DNA of 64,000 bases. Origin: Mycogone perniciosa (lineage: Eukaryota > Ascomycota > Sordariomycetes > Hypocreales > Hypocreaceae). Position 1 is the stretch's first letter. Every line of letters begins with the position of its first letter. The position numbers and the translations under genes are program-made. Below the pieces are notes generated by a model that had not been told where the DNA came from, searched no databases, and was given only the letters and a program-made list of their open reading frames with translations. Location: positions 248,001 through 312,000 of the forward strand of contig JAOALB010000026.1 in the NCBI GenBank assembly GCA_025331125.1, written 5' to 3'. Positions 12,771-23,778 of this stretch are shown piece after piece.

Positions 12771-13741
12771 AGAAAAAGGGGCGAGAGGAACTTTTAATAG
12801 TAGGTCTCTGATAGTGAACCAAATCAATAAGGAAGGGAAAGGCCGTCCAGAGGAGTGAGCGGACGAGGGCAGGATGTGACCAACAATAGGTATGCAGAGA
12901 AATGAAGTGAAGAGAATGTGTTTGGAGGATCGATGATTCTTCCAGCACTTCCATTCAGTGAATGAATAATGAATAGGTAATAGCTGCAGCTTACTCGTAG
13001 AGGGCCTAGTGAGTGGACAGCTAGCGACCGGTAGCCTTAGTAGCAGCCACTGCCGGGGACGTAGCCGGGGATAATGAAGGAAGTGGACGTCTTTTGGATG
13101 CAGGTACAGATTACTCCGTATCGCATGCTCTCGTAGTGGTAGAGCTTCGTACTCTGTACAAGTATGTAGATGTGTACTGATTTATGATTTGGGGGACTCT
13201 CCTCCGTGCTCTGTACCTGTATTCTGCCTGTCATCACCAATGAATCCCTCACCTGAGCAATTGATAGCCTCTAGGAGTCAAAAAGGGGCGGCTCAAGGGA
13301 CCGACCACCTGTCCGAGTATTAATAAACGAGTACATACGAAGTATGCATGTGCTTATCCACCTTTAAAGCAATAAGATGGATCCAGGAAAGGGGATGAAC
13401 CAGACCAGGGGAGACAAAGCCTTGATTTTTGACAGGGGGGAAATAACGGCGGAGATTCATCCTGAGATAGACTGTTACACTAATCCACAGCCCTACCTGC
13501 GCTGCTGTTAAGGTACCCCACTAATGCATAAAAACCCACTGCTTATCCCATATCTTTCAATTGCCAGCTTCTGCAAAGGGCATAATCAAGTCATTAATTA
13601 ATTGCAGTGGAGGACAGCGCTGTGCTTCGCTGATTCGGGCATGTCGAAAAACCCGTGCTCCTGGCAATTACACCTGGGCCTCGACTATAATCACCGCGGC
13701 CCCCTTTCTCTTGTTTTGTTTCTCACAGTTATTCAAGCTCA

Positions 13742-13765
13742 ACTCCGTACTCCGTACTCGTAGTA
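13742..13765. repeat. direct double TACTCCGTA motif
   Basis: ACTCCGTAC is repeated twice in tandem and followed by TCGTAGTA, so it holds an exact TACTCCGTA and two partial copies, in the gap between KNR4 and SEC8. Confidence 0.8.
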
Positions 13766-14482
13766 ATAGTAGTATGCAAATCAGATCCCAAACACCACAA
13801 ACCCCTGACAGGGACGAAGGACATCGTGCTCAATGCACAAGTGAGCGCCATGCTTCCAGAGTATTGTTCCCATCACACCAGCCAAGCCCACGCACTGACA
13901 AAGGATCAAGAGCTTCATTGATTCACACAGACTGATAGAAGTGACAGACAGAGGCCTCCGTCAGGACTGACACCTGTAGGAGACGGTTACAAAACACTCG
14001 AAACATGTCGGTTCCCCATATCCGTTGTACGAGTAGTGTTCCAGGATGCTATACTCCGTATAGTAGCGTTAAAGCTGTCCGGCATCGACAAATGTTTCAC
14101 CTGCACGTTGTCACTTTCAACCCTGAGTGAGAGAGGTTGTAAAATTAAATAGGCATCCCGCATGAGTCGAGGACCCATGAGTTATGTGGCCTCTAAGGAG
14201 TTTGACAGGGGTTGGGGGTTTGAAACATTGGTAGCACTGACCAGCAACAGACCCATGCTGCAGGCCTGATAAACACCTAAAACCTCCGAAAGAAGCAATA
14301 GGAGGATAGAGTATACGAAGTAGATAATGGTACGAGTATCACACTGGGTTGCGCCTTGACGTCTGGCTTCATGGCCCGAAATAAATGTACGATTTGTCAA
14401 CAACCCCAACTCCATGTGCTGTTGTGCATGCTACGAGTACTCATCTACAGACATTAACATGATATCTGCTTCCGCCTTTCCA

Positions 14483-17400
14483 CTAAGTGTGCCACATATG
14501 CTCACTCAGGCCTAATAGCTTATCACCCATCTGCCTCTTCGCAGCTGACGCGATTCCTCTCTCGGGATTCGACATCTGCTCGCTATAACAAAGCTTCACC
14601 AGTGTCTTCAGTTCGTCATAAGAGAAGTTATCCAAACTATCTTCGCCACTGTCTGCCGCCCCCTTTTCTTTAAGTTCTTTTGCCTTCTTCACTATGGCAT
14701 CGGGCCCCTTTTCGAATAAGGAGAAGTAATTCGCAGCTCGTGCAAGGGAGACGCCTTCCTCCACATTCTTGAGGTTCTGCTGTAGCACGAGAATGTTGAG
14801 CTGCATACGCTGGCATCCCTTCTCGTTCATGGGCGATGCTATTGAAGCATTCTGGATCAAGTACGAATTGATGAGCATCCCCAGCCCAGTGCGTATAAAG
14901 TTGATCTCTTTTTCACGCAAGAACCGCACAATCGTCTCATCGAACAAGACCAATTCCAAATTGAGGCTGAGGATCTGAGGATCAGGCTCCCTCACCTCTT
15001 GGTCAAGGAGATATGGTGCCAAATCTGGTGAAAGTGCATTGCGTAGAGAATGAACTATCCGACAGCGGACTTCCATGTGTAACGTCAAGAGAGCTGTGCC
15101 AGCCAGCTCCTCAAAAGATGACACAATGTTGTCAAATGTTCTATGAATTGAATTAGTTTTTGACCTAGCAAGATATGCAAGCATAGTTTACTCACTGAAC
15201 AGTCTCCGCTGTAAGCGGAAGTTGTACCGGACCCTGCTCAGCAGCACTCTTGTTAGGGTCATTCATCATTGTCCACCGTTGACCTGCTTGGCGTGGGATC
15301 TGTTGTCGTGATGAATCCGTCTCGTGCACTGTTATATGCCTCAAGCCCGAGATCTTCGCAGCCAACCACTTCATGCTTGTGTACAAGAGACACAAGGATG
15401 AAATGGTGTCCCGATCCTGGATGACATCATTCATCTCTAACCGAGCAGCATCGGTCTCCTCGATTAGATGCTGAATCTCTGTTGTTATCAGCTCACGACC
15501 TAGCTCTTCAGATGTCCACAACCTCTTTATTGTCTCATGCACGTTGCTCGGCTGTACTGCGAAACGTGCTGAGGCTCGGAGATTGCTCGAGTCAACTGTC
15601 TGCTCCTGAGTCTTCGTCACAAGTGACTTATACCAGCTGAAGCAGCGATCATAGTATCGCATCATCTGGGTTACAATGAGGGAACTTAGCGCTTGGTCTG
15701 GAGGAATAGTTCCCAACATTCGACAGAATGCTGTTACAACCTCGAAGAAAGCGGTAGCACCCTTGAAAACTGGCCTCTGTGCAAATTGGCTCCATGCTGG
15801 GTCTTGCAAGAATGAGTCAGCTTCGCCAAAGACGTTGTCGCTGAGCTTTCCAAGGGTCTCGTCCAATTGCGGCTGAAACACATTGACCAGAAAGTTGTCC
15901 AAAAAAGTAGTTAGAGTGCTGGTAGCAAGGTCCGAACCGGGAGGCACAATGCTTCTGAGCCGTTGTAAGAACAACAACGTAGGGGGAAGCAGCAGGCTCA
16001 TGTTGAAAACGCTTGGCTCAACAAGAGACCTATAAGAGCCTGGGGTCTGCTGGTTAGCCCTATACCCAGCCGAACCGCTTCTTCTCGAGCCGAGGTCATC
16101 CTGAGTGGATCGGTTCTTTTTGTTGTTGTTCTCAGGGCCTTGCTTTCGAGAGCCATCTGTCAAACCAGGGACCGTAGCTTGAATAATACTCTCCAAAGCA
16201 TCGTACTCCGTTACCACCTCAACGGACTTTGAGTCTGCTTCAGAAAACTTAAAGAGGTGTTCCCGCATGGTATCCTTGCCACTAATGCCAGTCCCCTGAA
16301 TAGGAGAGTCAAATTGGTAGACGTCCGCATCCGTCGTAACATAGTTGTGTAGAAGGGATCGGATCTCATTCTGGTACAAGTTCCACAGCTCTTTGAAACT
16401 GCCGAGGAGTGCGATGTTGTTGCCTGCACCCTCACGTCGGATAAGGGCTTTTATGGATTCGTGGAAGATACGCTGGCCCTCACTAATAGCTTCGAATTTC
16501 CCATAGAGAGTCCATAAAAGGTCATAAATGACATCCGCCCTCATTTGCGTTTCTCGAGTGCCGTATATTTGCAAACCCTCTGTCTTCCCTGCTCCGCCTC
16601 GCAGTGATGTTGGATGTCGTTGCTCGACCTCGTTAATCGTTTCGTTCACGACACCGAAGAGCTCAACGGGTAACCGCTGTTTCAGAGTCTCTACAGCATT
16701 CTGTAATCTGCCCAGCTTGTTCAGTGCCTCAACTAATAGTGTCACGTAGTAAAACGCGTCTGCTTCGGGGTTCTTCATCGGGTCCTCAGTGACTGCTTTC
16801 TCAAAGTCAATTGAGTCCAAAACAAAGTGAAACGGCGTAATCGCGTTTGCATCGCTGTAGCTGTCGTTGAAAGCTCCCTGACTCTTAGCAAGACTCTGCC
16901 ACCTCTCCTGGCAATAAGGCGACTTGAGGTAAAGATGTTCGTGCAGCTCCTCCACCAGAATATCCATCAGGGCAGTTTCTTGATTGGCAAGGTAGTTCCG
17001 TAGATCGCTCAAGGCTCCAATGTCATCCAACTCGGGTTTTCGCAATTTGCGCAGGCCATTCTGCAGCACCTCGACCGCCGTCAAGAATCGTTTCTCTGAT
17101 ATCCGGGCTTCCAACTGGTCTGGGACAGCACGCAAGTCGTCAAGCTCATTCAAAGTTTGTAGAAGCTCATCATAGGCCCGTGAGGTCTGGGAAAGCTTCT
17201 TCAGCTCCAGGTCTGTAGAGCACAAACTCGTTTTCGAAAGGGCCAACGACTCTTTGAGAGTACGAACTCGTCTTTGAGATGCCTGGATGCTGCTCTGGAT
17301 CTTGTGGAATGTACCAATCGAACTGTTGAAGCCTTGATGGTGCTCGTGCACAATGTTCTTCAGCGAGTCTTGCAGGTACGTGTGCGTCTTCTGGAACTTG

Positions 17401-17738
17401 CGATACTCGTGCGCGCGGCCGACGGAGCTGGTGTCAAGAAGCTGCAGGGCGAGTTGCACGGGGACACAGTCATCGTCGCACATCGATGGCCACTCGGTCT
17501 TGATATGTTCCAGTACTTGGGTAATCTGTCTCTCGGCGCTCGTCTCCTGGACGCGCGGTCGCGAGGGCATGTTGCGGGGAGTAGGCGGCGGTGGCGCTCT
17601 CGGAGCCGTCTGCGGAGGTGTTCCATATCTGTCGCTTTTATATCCTTCGCCATAGGGATCGTATTCATCATCTGTCCTCCCGAGATTACCATAGCCGTTG
17701 CCGTTGCGCATCGGTGCGCGGCCTGGGAGATTCGACAT
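14483..17738 (-). CDS. SEC8: exocyst complex component SEC8, 1,066 aa, two exons
   Basis: Two exons (17738-15196 and 15140-14483) are separated by a 55-bp intron with a GTGAGT donor. The phases close to 1,066 residues, within the usual size for fungal Sec8. The N-terminus (about residues 1-65) is Gly/Pro/Arg-rich and disordered. The conserved Sec8 N-terminal region begins near residue 70 (ERQITQVLEHIKTEW) and continues as long coiled-coil helices (HEYRKFQKTHTYLQDSLK, HKIQSSIQASQRRVRTLKESL). A low-complexity break near 530-570 (GPENNNKKNRSTQDDLGSRR) separates it from the C-terminal helical bundle. Sec8 is a subunit of the octameric exocyst that tethers secretory vesicles to the plasma membrane at hyphal tips and septa. 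The composite palindrome at 17921-17937 lies about 190 bp upstream of the start. Confidence 0.95.
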
Positions 17739-18260
17739 GGTGGGTGGTCGAGGTCAGTGGACGGTGTCACGAGAGGGGCAAATGTCGAGCGAGCATCGTC
17801 GCCAGGGCCAGAGTTCACGGCTCGTGTTTGACAGAATCAGAGGCGCTTGTGGTTGTCGTAAGACAGGAATCCGATGTGTGGGGGATTCTAAGTTGAGGAA
17901 GATCACAAGACGATACGATAGTACTTCGTACGGAGTATGGAGTTCTGGCTTGCAGACGCAGATCCATTGAGGTCAGGTCCCTTCGCTGAGTTAGCTCACT
18001 GCCAGGCTCTGCCCCGAAGCCTCCACTGTTGAAACAACCCCGCACAGACCACTTCGAGCCACTCAACACTGTAGATCACTGAATTTAGAGCTCCAGTGAC
18101 AGTCCATTCCATGAAGCTATCGTCGTCATTCTCTGTCTTCCGTATCATTCTCGTAATTTTCAACAGTTCATGGTTAATAATTACCATCTAAACACCCGAT
18201 AAAAAAATTAAGGGAAAGGTAACAATATGCTGCCGTCCTATTATATTGTTATCCTGCTTC
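17739..18260. other. SEC8 promoter region
   Basis: This 522-base gap lies between the SEC8 start and the stop of the epoxide-hydrolase-like gene, with both genes on the minus strand. It holds the SEC8 promoter, the downstream 3' UTR and the composite motif at 17921-17937. No gene was seen. Confidence 0.6.
17921..17937. repeat. composite TACTTCGTA/TACGGAGTA near-palindrome
   Basis: TACTTCGTA (17922-17930) overlaps TACGGAGTA (17929-17937), giving a 16-base imperfect inverted repeat with one mismatched position per arm. This is the clearest paired form of the dispersed intergenic 9-mer. It sits in the SEC8 upstream region. Confidence 0.8.
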
Positions 18261-19836
18261 TCATGAAGCAGTCAGTGCTGCCCTGTCGCCGTTGACGACA
18301 ATTTGCTCCAGCTGAGCGGTCCCTAAACGTTCAACTCCATAATACAGTCTCTTATCCAATGCCATCAGAGCCTTCACAAGATTTCTCACGCCGATCACAA
18401 TAGCTTCAGGCCGTTCCCAAATCAACAGCCCAGCCCTTCCTGAAACTCGGTTGGTCCCAACTACCTCGTACTGCCGTTTGGCCCAAGCTGGGCATGGATA
18501 AGACATATTTGGAGGCTGAGGTAAAGTATTCTGCTCTGGTATTTGGCCAACTTCTTCGTCACCGAGAAAAACGGTGATGGTGACTTTGGGCTTCAACGCA
18601 AGTTTTCGCTGCGTTTCTTCTGTTTCCTCGCATGATTCGCAATATGCCCAGAATCTCATGCTTCCCTCTGGACCCGGTAGCCAGGTTAGCGAGGTCACGG
18701 TGATGAGCTCCGAAGGCGAAAATTCCTTCTTTGAACCGAACATCTTGATAATTGCCAGGAAAAAGACGAGCAAGCCAGTAGGTGAATCGCAAAGCGCATA
18801 TGCCAAGGTATTCGGTTCGCATATGTAGCCGTTCACAAGGCCTAGCGGGTTGAAATTGGCAGCATCTCTTTTCTTTGTGTTTATTTTGACGGTCTTTTGC
18901 AGCGCTTTAAAGTCGTCTTGTGTATAGCCCAAGATAGGGGCGTGAAGACCGCTGGCCAGCTTCCACTTTGTCCATTCGAGTGGTGATTTCAGTATATTGG
19001 GTGGTTTCAATGGAGGCGATACAAAGTGAGTGCCAAGGCAAGATTCCGTATAGCTAGTAGCCAGGTAGTTGACGATTCTCCAGTCAACACCAGCTTGAGC
19101 AGTTGCGGATGTTCCGGAATTGCTCGCGATATAATGCTTATACCCTAGCCTTTTCATCAAAATATCGAGCATATCAGCAGTCGCTGGTATCATCCGTGTG
19201 TTAGTGGGGAAGGCATCACTAAACCCCAATCCTGGAAGTGAAGGGATAACCAGGTGGAAAGGCTGGTCGACTCCGGCATCGCCCGGGTCGGTAAAGATGT
19301 CGATGAGATGTCCAAACGACAAGTTGGTAAAAGGGAAGGGCGGTATTAAGATTAGAGGAACGGCATTAGAATGGCGAGACCGCGAATGGATAAAGTGTAT
19401 CCTCAGGGGCAACTCTGCGAAAGACGTCTGGATGCTTGTCCGGAACTGAGGGATGGAGGCATTGAGTTCGTTTTCTTGGTCCCTCCAGGAGTAGTGTTCA
19501 ACCCTTAGGCAGAGCTCGCATCAGCTTCGATCTTTGTAATAAAACACTACATCTGGGCTTACCAGAAGTCAATTAGTGGTTCAACAGTTGGTTTTGGATT
19601 CCACCATGCCGTCGAACTAGACTCGGGCACTTCACGCGGAAGTCGTGTTAGTTCAAGTTTCTGTCGCGTGAGATGAAGATATTTGCGCGATACCTGCCGA
19701 TCTCAGCGTTAGTGTTATCATTCCGAACCTCCATCGAGGCTCGTAAAACATAAATTACACAAAAACTTACGTGAATCTTGTACGCTCGTATGTCTTCATC
19801 CGCAGTGGCCGCTGCCACCTCTGCTGGTCGCGACAT
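18261..19836 (-). CDS. epoxide-hydrolase-like alpha/beta-hydrolase with degenerate catalytic motifs, 479 aa
   Basis: The model joins 19836-19771, 19693-19563 and 19503-18261 and gives 479 residues. The start at 19836 gives MSRPAEV, and another in-frame ATG lies 33 bases upstream. The N-terminal region (about 15-75) matches the epoxide hydrolase N-terminal domain: KIHV near the start, KYLHLTRQKLELTRLP, WWNPKPTVEPLIDFW and HYSWRDQENELNASIPQF. The alpha/beta-hydrolase core follows, with a nucleophile-like Asp206 in GVDW and a PGLGFSDAF strand. The usual oxyanion HGxP motif is replaced by PPFP (about 120-123), and the C-terminal catalytic His position reads GRAGLLIWERPE, with Gly near 424. Either the enzyme uses another mechanism or it is catalytically inactive. 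The substrate is unknown. Confidence 0.82.
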
Positions 19837-20734
19837 TTCAAATGCAGTGTTCTGTAAGCGTGATGACATTCAGCAGTCGCCATTACAGGTGTCACGACAT
19901 CACGAGAACACCCATCGCGACAAGACGAGACAAACACGAACGCTACTGCAGATGCGACACGGGGATATGGACCACAAAAGGAGTAGCAAAAGGTAAAGGC
20001 ATCATGGCCTCAGCCACTGCTGCGTGATTCTTTATGTTGATTTAAATCAGCTACGGAAGACGAAAACAACACTGTGACCTGACCCCTCACCCCAGTCGCT
20101 CTTCCATGCCACGTCGCTTGGCTGCCAAGCCAAGAACATCTACATATCTGCACAGTGCAGCGGAGCAAATACTCCGAACGGAACGAAAACCCTGTGGCTC
20201 ATTGAAACAGTGGCCGTGCGCGGGGGCTCCTATTAAATTGTGATGAGGGTTGCCTGATAATCGTATGAGGTAGACGATGTTGATGTTGCATTTGGCTTGT
20301 CTCGTCGTCGAAAAAAATAGAGCCCAGATAGAAACATCTGGCGTGGACGAGCCTGAAATCCTTAACGCAAGCTGATAATATCCATCCCCTTGTATCAACT
20401 GCATAAATAAAAGGCACACACCTAAATTCCACCGGTATTGGCGATGAGCTTTGGTGCCCAACTGTCATGGTTGGCCGCTTGCTTTATGCCAGACTTGATC
20501 CACGTCGCCCATACTGCTCCTCAGCCTGGCGCCTGCTGAATGATGAAAGCGCTGCTGCAAAATCCATGTATTCGCTTGACACATACTAACTTTCAAACGG
20601 ACAATTCAGTTCGTATACTGTGGCATTAATGCTACCTGAGAAAAGGACATACCAAAGCGGGCGTATGCCGTTCGTATGCCCTGCACCCAATTGTGTTTCA
20701 TAGCTGGGCGGCTCTCCATAGTTTTGGCCTCATC
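19837..20734. other. intergenic region upstream of the epoxide-hydrolase-like gene
   Basis: About 900 bases lie between two minus-strand genes. A 124-codon minus frame at 20087-20461 has no recognisable feature and is not called. The left end is the promoter of the epoxide-hydrolase-like gene and the right end the 3' side of HID1. Confidence 0.55.
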
Positions 20735-23457
20735 TTATGGCCCATTCCTGGCCGGCGCGGAATTCGAGGCGTTTGAGCCCCCGCGAAGATTCATCTGGCC
20801 GATTCGTGATACGATATTATTGCCAACAGCGTCCACAGCTCCCCTGGGCGAGGTCAGTGTAGGACCTGCCGGTGCCGTTTCCTGGACGCGGAAGAGCTTG
20901 ATAACAGTGCCATTCCAGATGCCCATCGTTCCCTTTGCGATTTGCACTTCACTAGCAAAGATGACGCCCCAGAGTAGTGATTCATACCACCCCAGAGCCA
21001 ACTGAGACCACTCAAAAGAGTGCACACGTATTGGAGATGGCTCTATTCCAACGAAATCCATCTCCCTAATCCGGCGTAGCGAGTCCGATGTTGGATCTCG
21101 GGTAGATGCCTGGCGGGGTAGAAGACTCGACGCTTGCTGGATGACTGTCAAAATGGTATGCAGGGGCAACTCAGGCAACCAACTATCAATCCATGCCGCT
21201 GTGGGTTCGAAAATACCACACTGAGCTTGGCCAGCTGCCGAGTATGTACCGAGGCTTGTTGAGCTGTTTTGTCGGGAGAATGACTGAATACTCGCTGGCA
21301 TCTTGCCACGAGCCTTCTCTGACATCCCGCGTAGTTGTACCGGTACCGCATCTTCGACAATATTTACTGACGATGCCCGAGATGGGTTCTCGCTCGTGGT
21401 GGATTGCGCGGGTGTTGGTTGTGGCTCTTCGTCACTATCATCATCGTCTCCAATGGCGAAAGCGCCGTCTTCTGGGACCTCTTCCAAAGCCTGGGCTCGA
21501 GATGAGTTGCTCGGCGGACTTCTAATGCTTTCTGTCGAGCTTCGCCCGGAACCAGCATCGAATGTTTCAGCCTGGCCGCCGGAATCTTTTCTTCTCCTGT
21601 TCCTCCTCTCAATTTCCTCCTGGCCACTCTCCAGGGTGAACGATCGAAGCGCTTCGATGCGTTTCTTGTTCTTCAAAATAGCCAGTATCAGTTCGGGATT
21701 TTTCCGATATTTGTTCTCCACGATAGAGTTGATGGAATCTAGGAGAGAATGTAAGAGGCTGTGGTTGGTTTCATTGGCAAGTAAAAATGATGGCGATGAC
21801 ATCAGTGAAAATAGATGCATCAGTTGAGAGCTACCGGCAGCACTCAAGCCTTCGATATGCGGCGCAATGTTATTGATTACGGCCAAAAGTGCAGGATATA
21901 CGGCTGCAAAGCTTCCCTGTCTTGTAGTGATCAAGCTGTAGATCGAATGCAGGACGAAATCGGTGTAGCTTCCCCTGAAACCATTGATTCTGATACCAGC
22001 AGGAAGGCTCTCTTGTCCCTCAAATGTCTTATTCAAGTGAATGCCAAAGTTGGGCTCCACGCTCAGTGTTTGCAAAAGAAATGCACACATTCGGACAACC
22101 CCCTGCTTTGAGGACTCATTCTTGTACTCCAGGGCGTAGAAGAGTGCCAGAATAACAAAATCATGAGCCCTATCCGTATCTATGATAAATGATCGGAACC
22201 TCTTATTGCACTGAATCATCTCCCAGAAAAGCATTAGGACTTCCGGTGCGAGATTTGCCGAAGATTGCGAGCCGAGGAGATATGATGCCTTCTCTTGGAG
22301 TGGCTGGTTGAGAATCCGCGTCATTCCGTCAACAATGAATTGAAAGTCTTGAGGGCGATGTACCCTGCCAAGGAAGTGTCGATAGTAGTTCTTTTGTGAC
22401 AAGGCATGTTCCGGGATAGGGTAGATGAGCATAGCTAGCATAAAGTGCAGGGAATATGTGACAAGAACCTGTTTAGTATCCTTAAATACTAAGGTATTGT
22501 AGGGTACACGCCAGCTCGCCGGGTTATATTTTAATGTCTATTGCCACTCATTAGTTCAGGATCGATCGTAGGGAAAAAAGCAGCGTATACTTACGGTATT
22601 GAGAAGAGAGCACAATACTGACAGTACTACTTGTTTGTCTGAGCAGGTGCACAGATACGTGAGAGTTCGCATCCCTCTTTGAGGAAGAATTCCTGGAGTT
22701 GTGTACATGCTTTGACCGGCAAGTGTCATGAGAAGTCGCAGGATCTCACATCTGTTGCTCTCAAACTCCTTTGTGGTAGCGGCGGCTGTGTTACATCCAA
22801 CACCGCTCTGCCATATGGCATATGAGATTTTGGATTGTCCATCTGGCTGGCGAGGGAGAGTGAAATCTGAGAAAAATAGAAGATCGACGAGTGTGTCGAT
22901 CAACTCCTCTGCGAGTGGCTTCGCCTCTTCGTATTCTTCTGCCGCGGATTTTGGATCCTCCTTGCCCTCGCTGGCCTCATCGAACAGCACCTCGTTCGCA
23001 ATGGCAGCTCTGCGTGTCTTCCTTTTCCGGGCTCCCCAGAAGAACCGCTCCTCCCATGATGCCAAAGTCTCTTTTTCGTATAGGTATGGCAGTATTCGAG
23101 TGAGAACCCTTATACAGTTCAGAACATCCCTTTCGGGGGCAAACTCAACGTCCGGGAAGGACGGGTGATGACGTAGGGTGAATAATCGCGACGTTAAGGC
23201 GAGAATGAGCGTCTCAAAGTTCTCTAACGCATGATCACGGGTTCGGCGAATGTCGGTAACGGAGAATAAGCTGAAAACGTCATCGGATGATTCGGGAAGT
23301 TCCCAAAACTAATTGCTCCAGTCAGCACCCTTGACATGGGACGGACGGACACATTACATACGGAGGTCCAGTAGGGATCGTCTGCTGCTATGTGTCGTTC
23401 CTCCGATAGTCTGAATATTCCCTGTTTGAACACGATTTTGGAGTCGCTCGCACCCAT
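20735..23457 (-). CDS. HID1 homologue (Golgi/secretory-pathway peripheral protein), 870 aa, three exons
   Basis: Three exons (23457-23362, 23308-22595, 22537-20735) are joined by introns of 53 and 57 bp in phase 0, giving 870 residues. The N-terminus MGASDSK fits an N-myristoylation signal, a hallmark of HID1 proteins, and decides the start over an ATG 42 bases upstream. The body is an all-helical, armadillo-like array with HID1-family blocks such as DPYWTSFWELPESSDDVFSL, ASWEERFFWG and QKNYYRHFLGRVHRPQDFQF. A central acidic and Ser-rich stretch (about 580-690) is disordered, and a conserved helical block (WIDSWLPELPLHTILTVIQ) follows. HID1 works at the trans-Golgi in cargo sorting, and the fission yeast relative Ftp105 anchors a deubiquitinase at the Golgi. 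A similar location is inferred. Confidence 0.9.
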
Positions 23458-23778
23458 GTCTGCAGTACAAGGCTTCGAGCCCTGCTGACTAGTATGCAAG
23501 TGTGATGTGCCGATTGATGGACTTCTAGAGGCGATGTTCGAGATCGAGGCTACGATTACGCATAGTCATGTCACTCCTTTCAACCAATCACGTGCAGAGA
23601 ACACTCATGCATGAACATCCCCGGGGTATTGCCGCGGGTACTTATCGATAAGAAAATTAGTTAGTACTATGGTGATGGTGGTATAGTTGAACTTTCGCAG
23701 CCAGTTTTGCGACAAATGTTGATGAGCTGCACTAGCATATACGAGTAGCCTCACGGGACAGGCAACTTGTCGTCTGAG
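23458..23778. promoter_or_regulatory. shared divergent promoter of HID1 and PET127
   Basis: Only 321 bases separate the divergent HID1 (minus) and PET127 (plus) start codons, so both promoters must lie here. No canonical TATA box stands out for either gene. Confidence 0.6.

Larger units (their letters stand above)
12091..14482. other. 2.4 kb intergenic region with several TACGRAGTA motifs
   Basis: No gene is supportable here. The part next to 12090 is the KNR4 promoter and 5' leader, with an A-run at 12312-12321. It contains a GGTCTG short tandem repeat (12747-12770) and several copies of the intergenic 9-mer (13112, 13336, 13748, 14052, 14324), making it one of the motif-denser stretches. 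The right end is the 3' side of SEC8. Confidence 0.55.

Noticed and set aside
20087..20461. 124-codon minus frame between the epoxide-hydrolase-like gene and HID1
   Set aside because: No domain or signal, and no supporting context.
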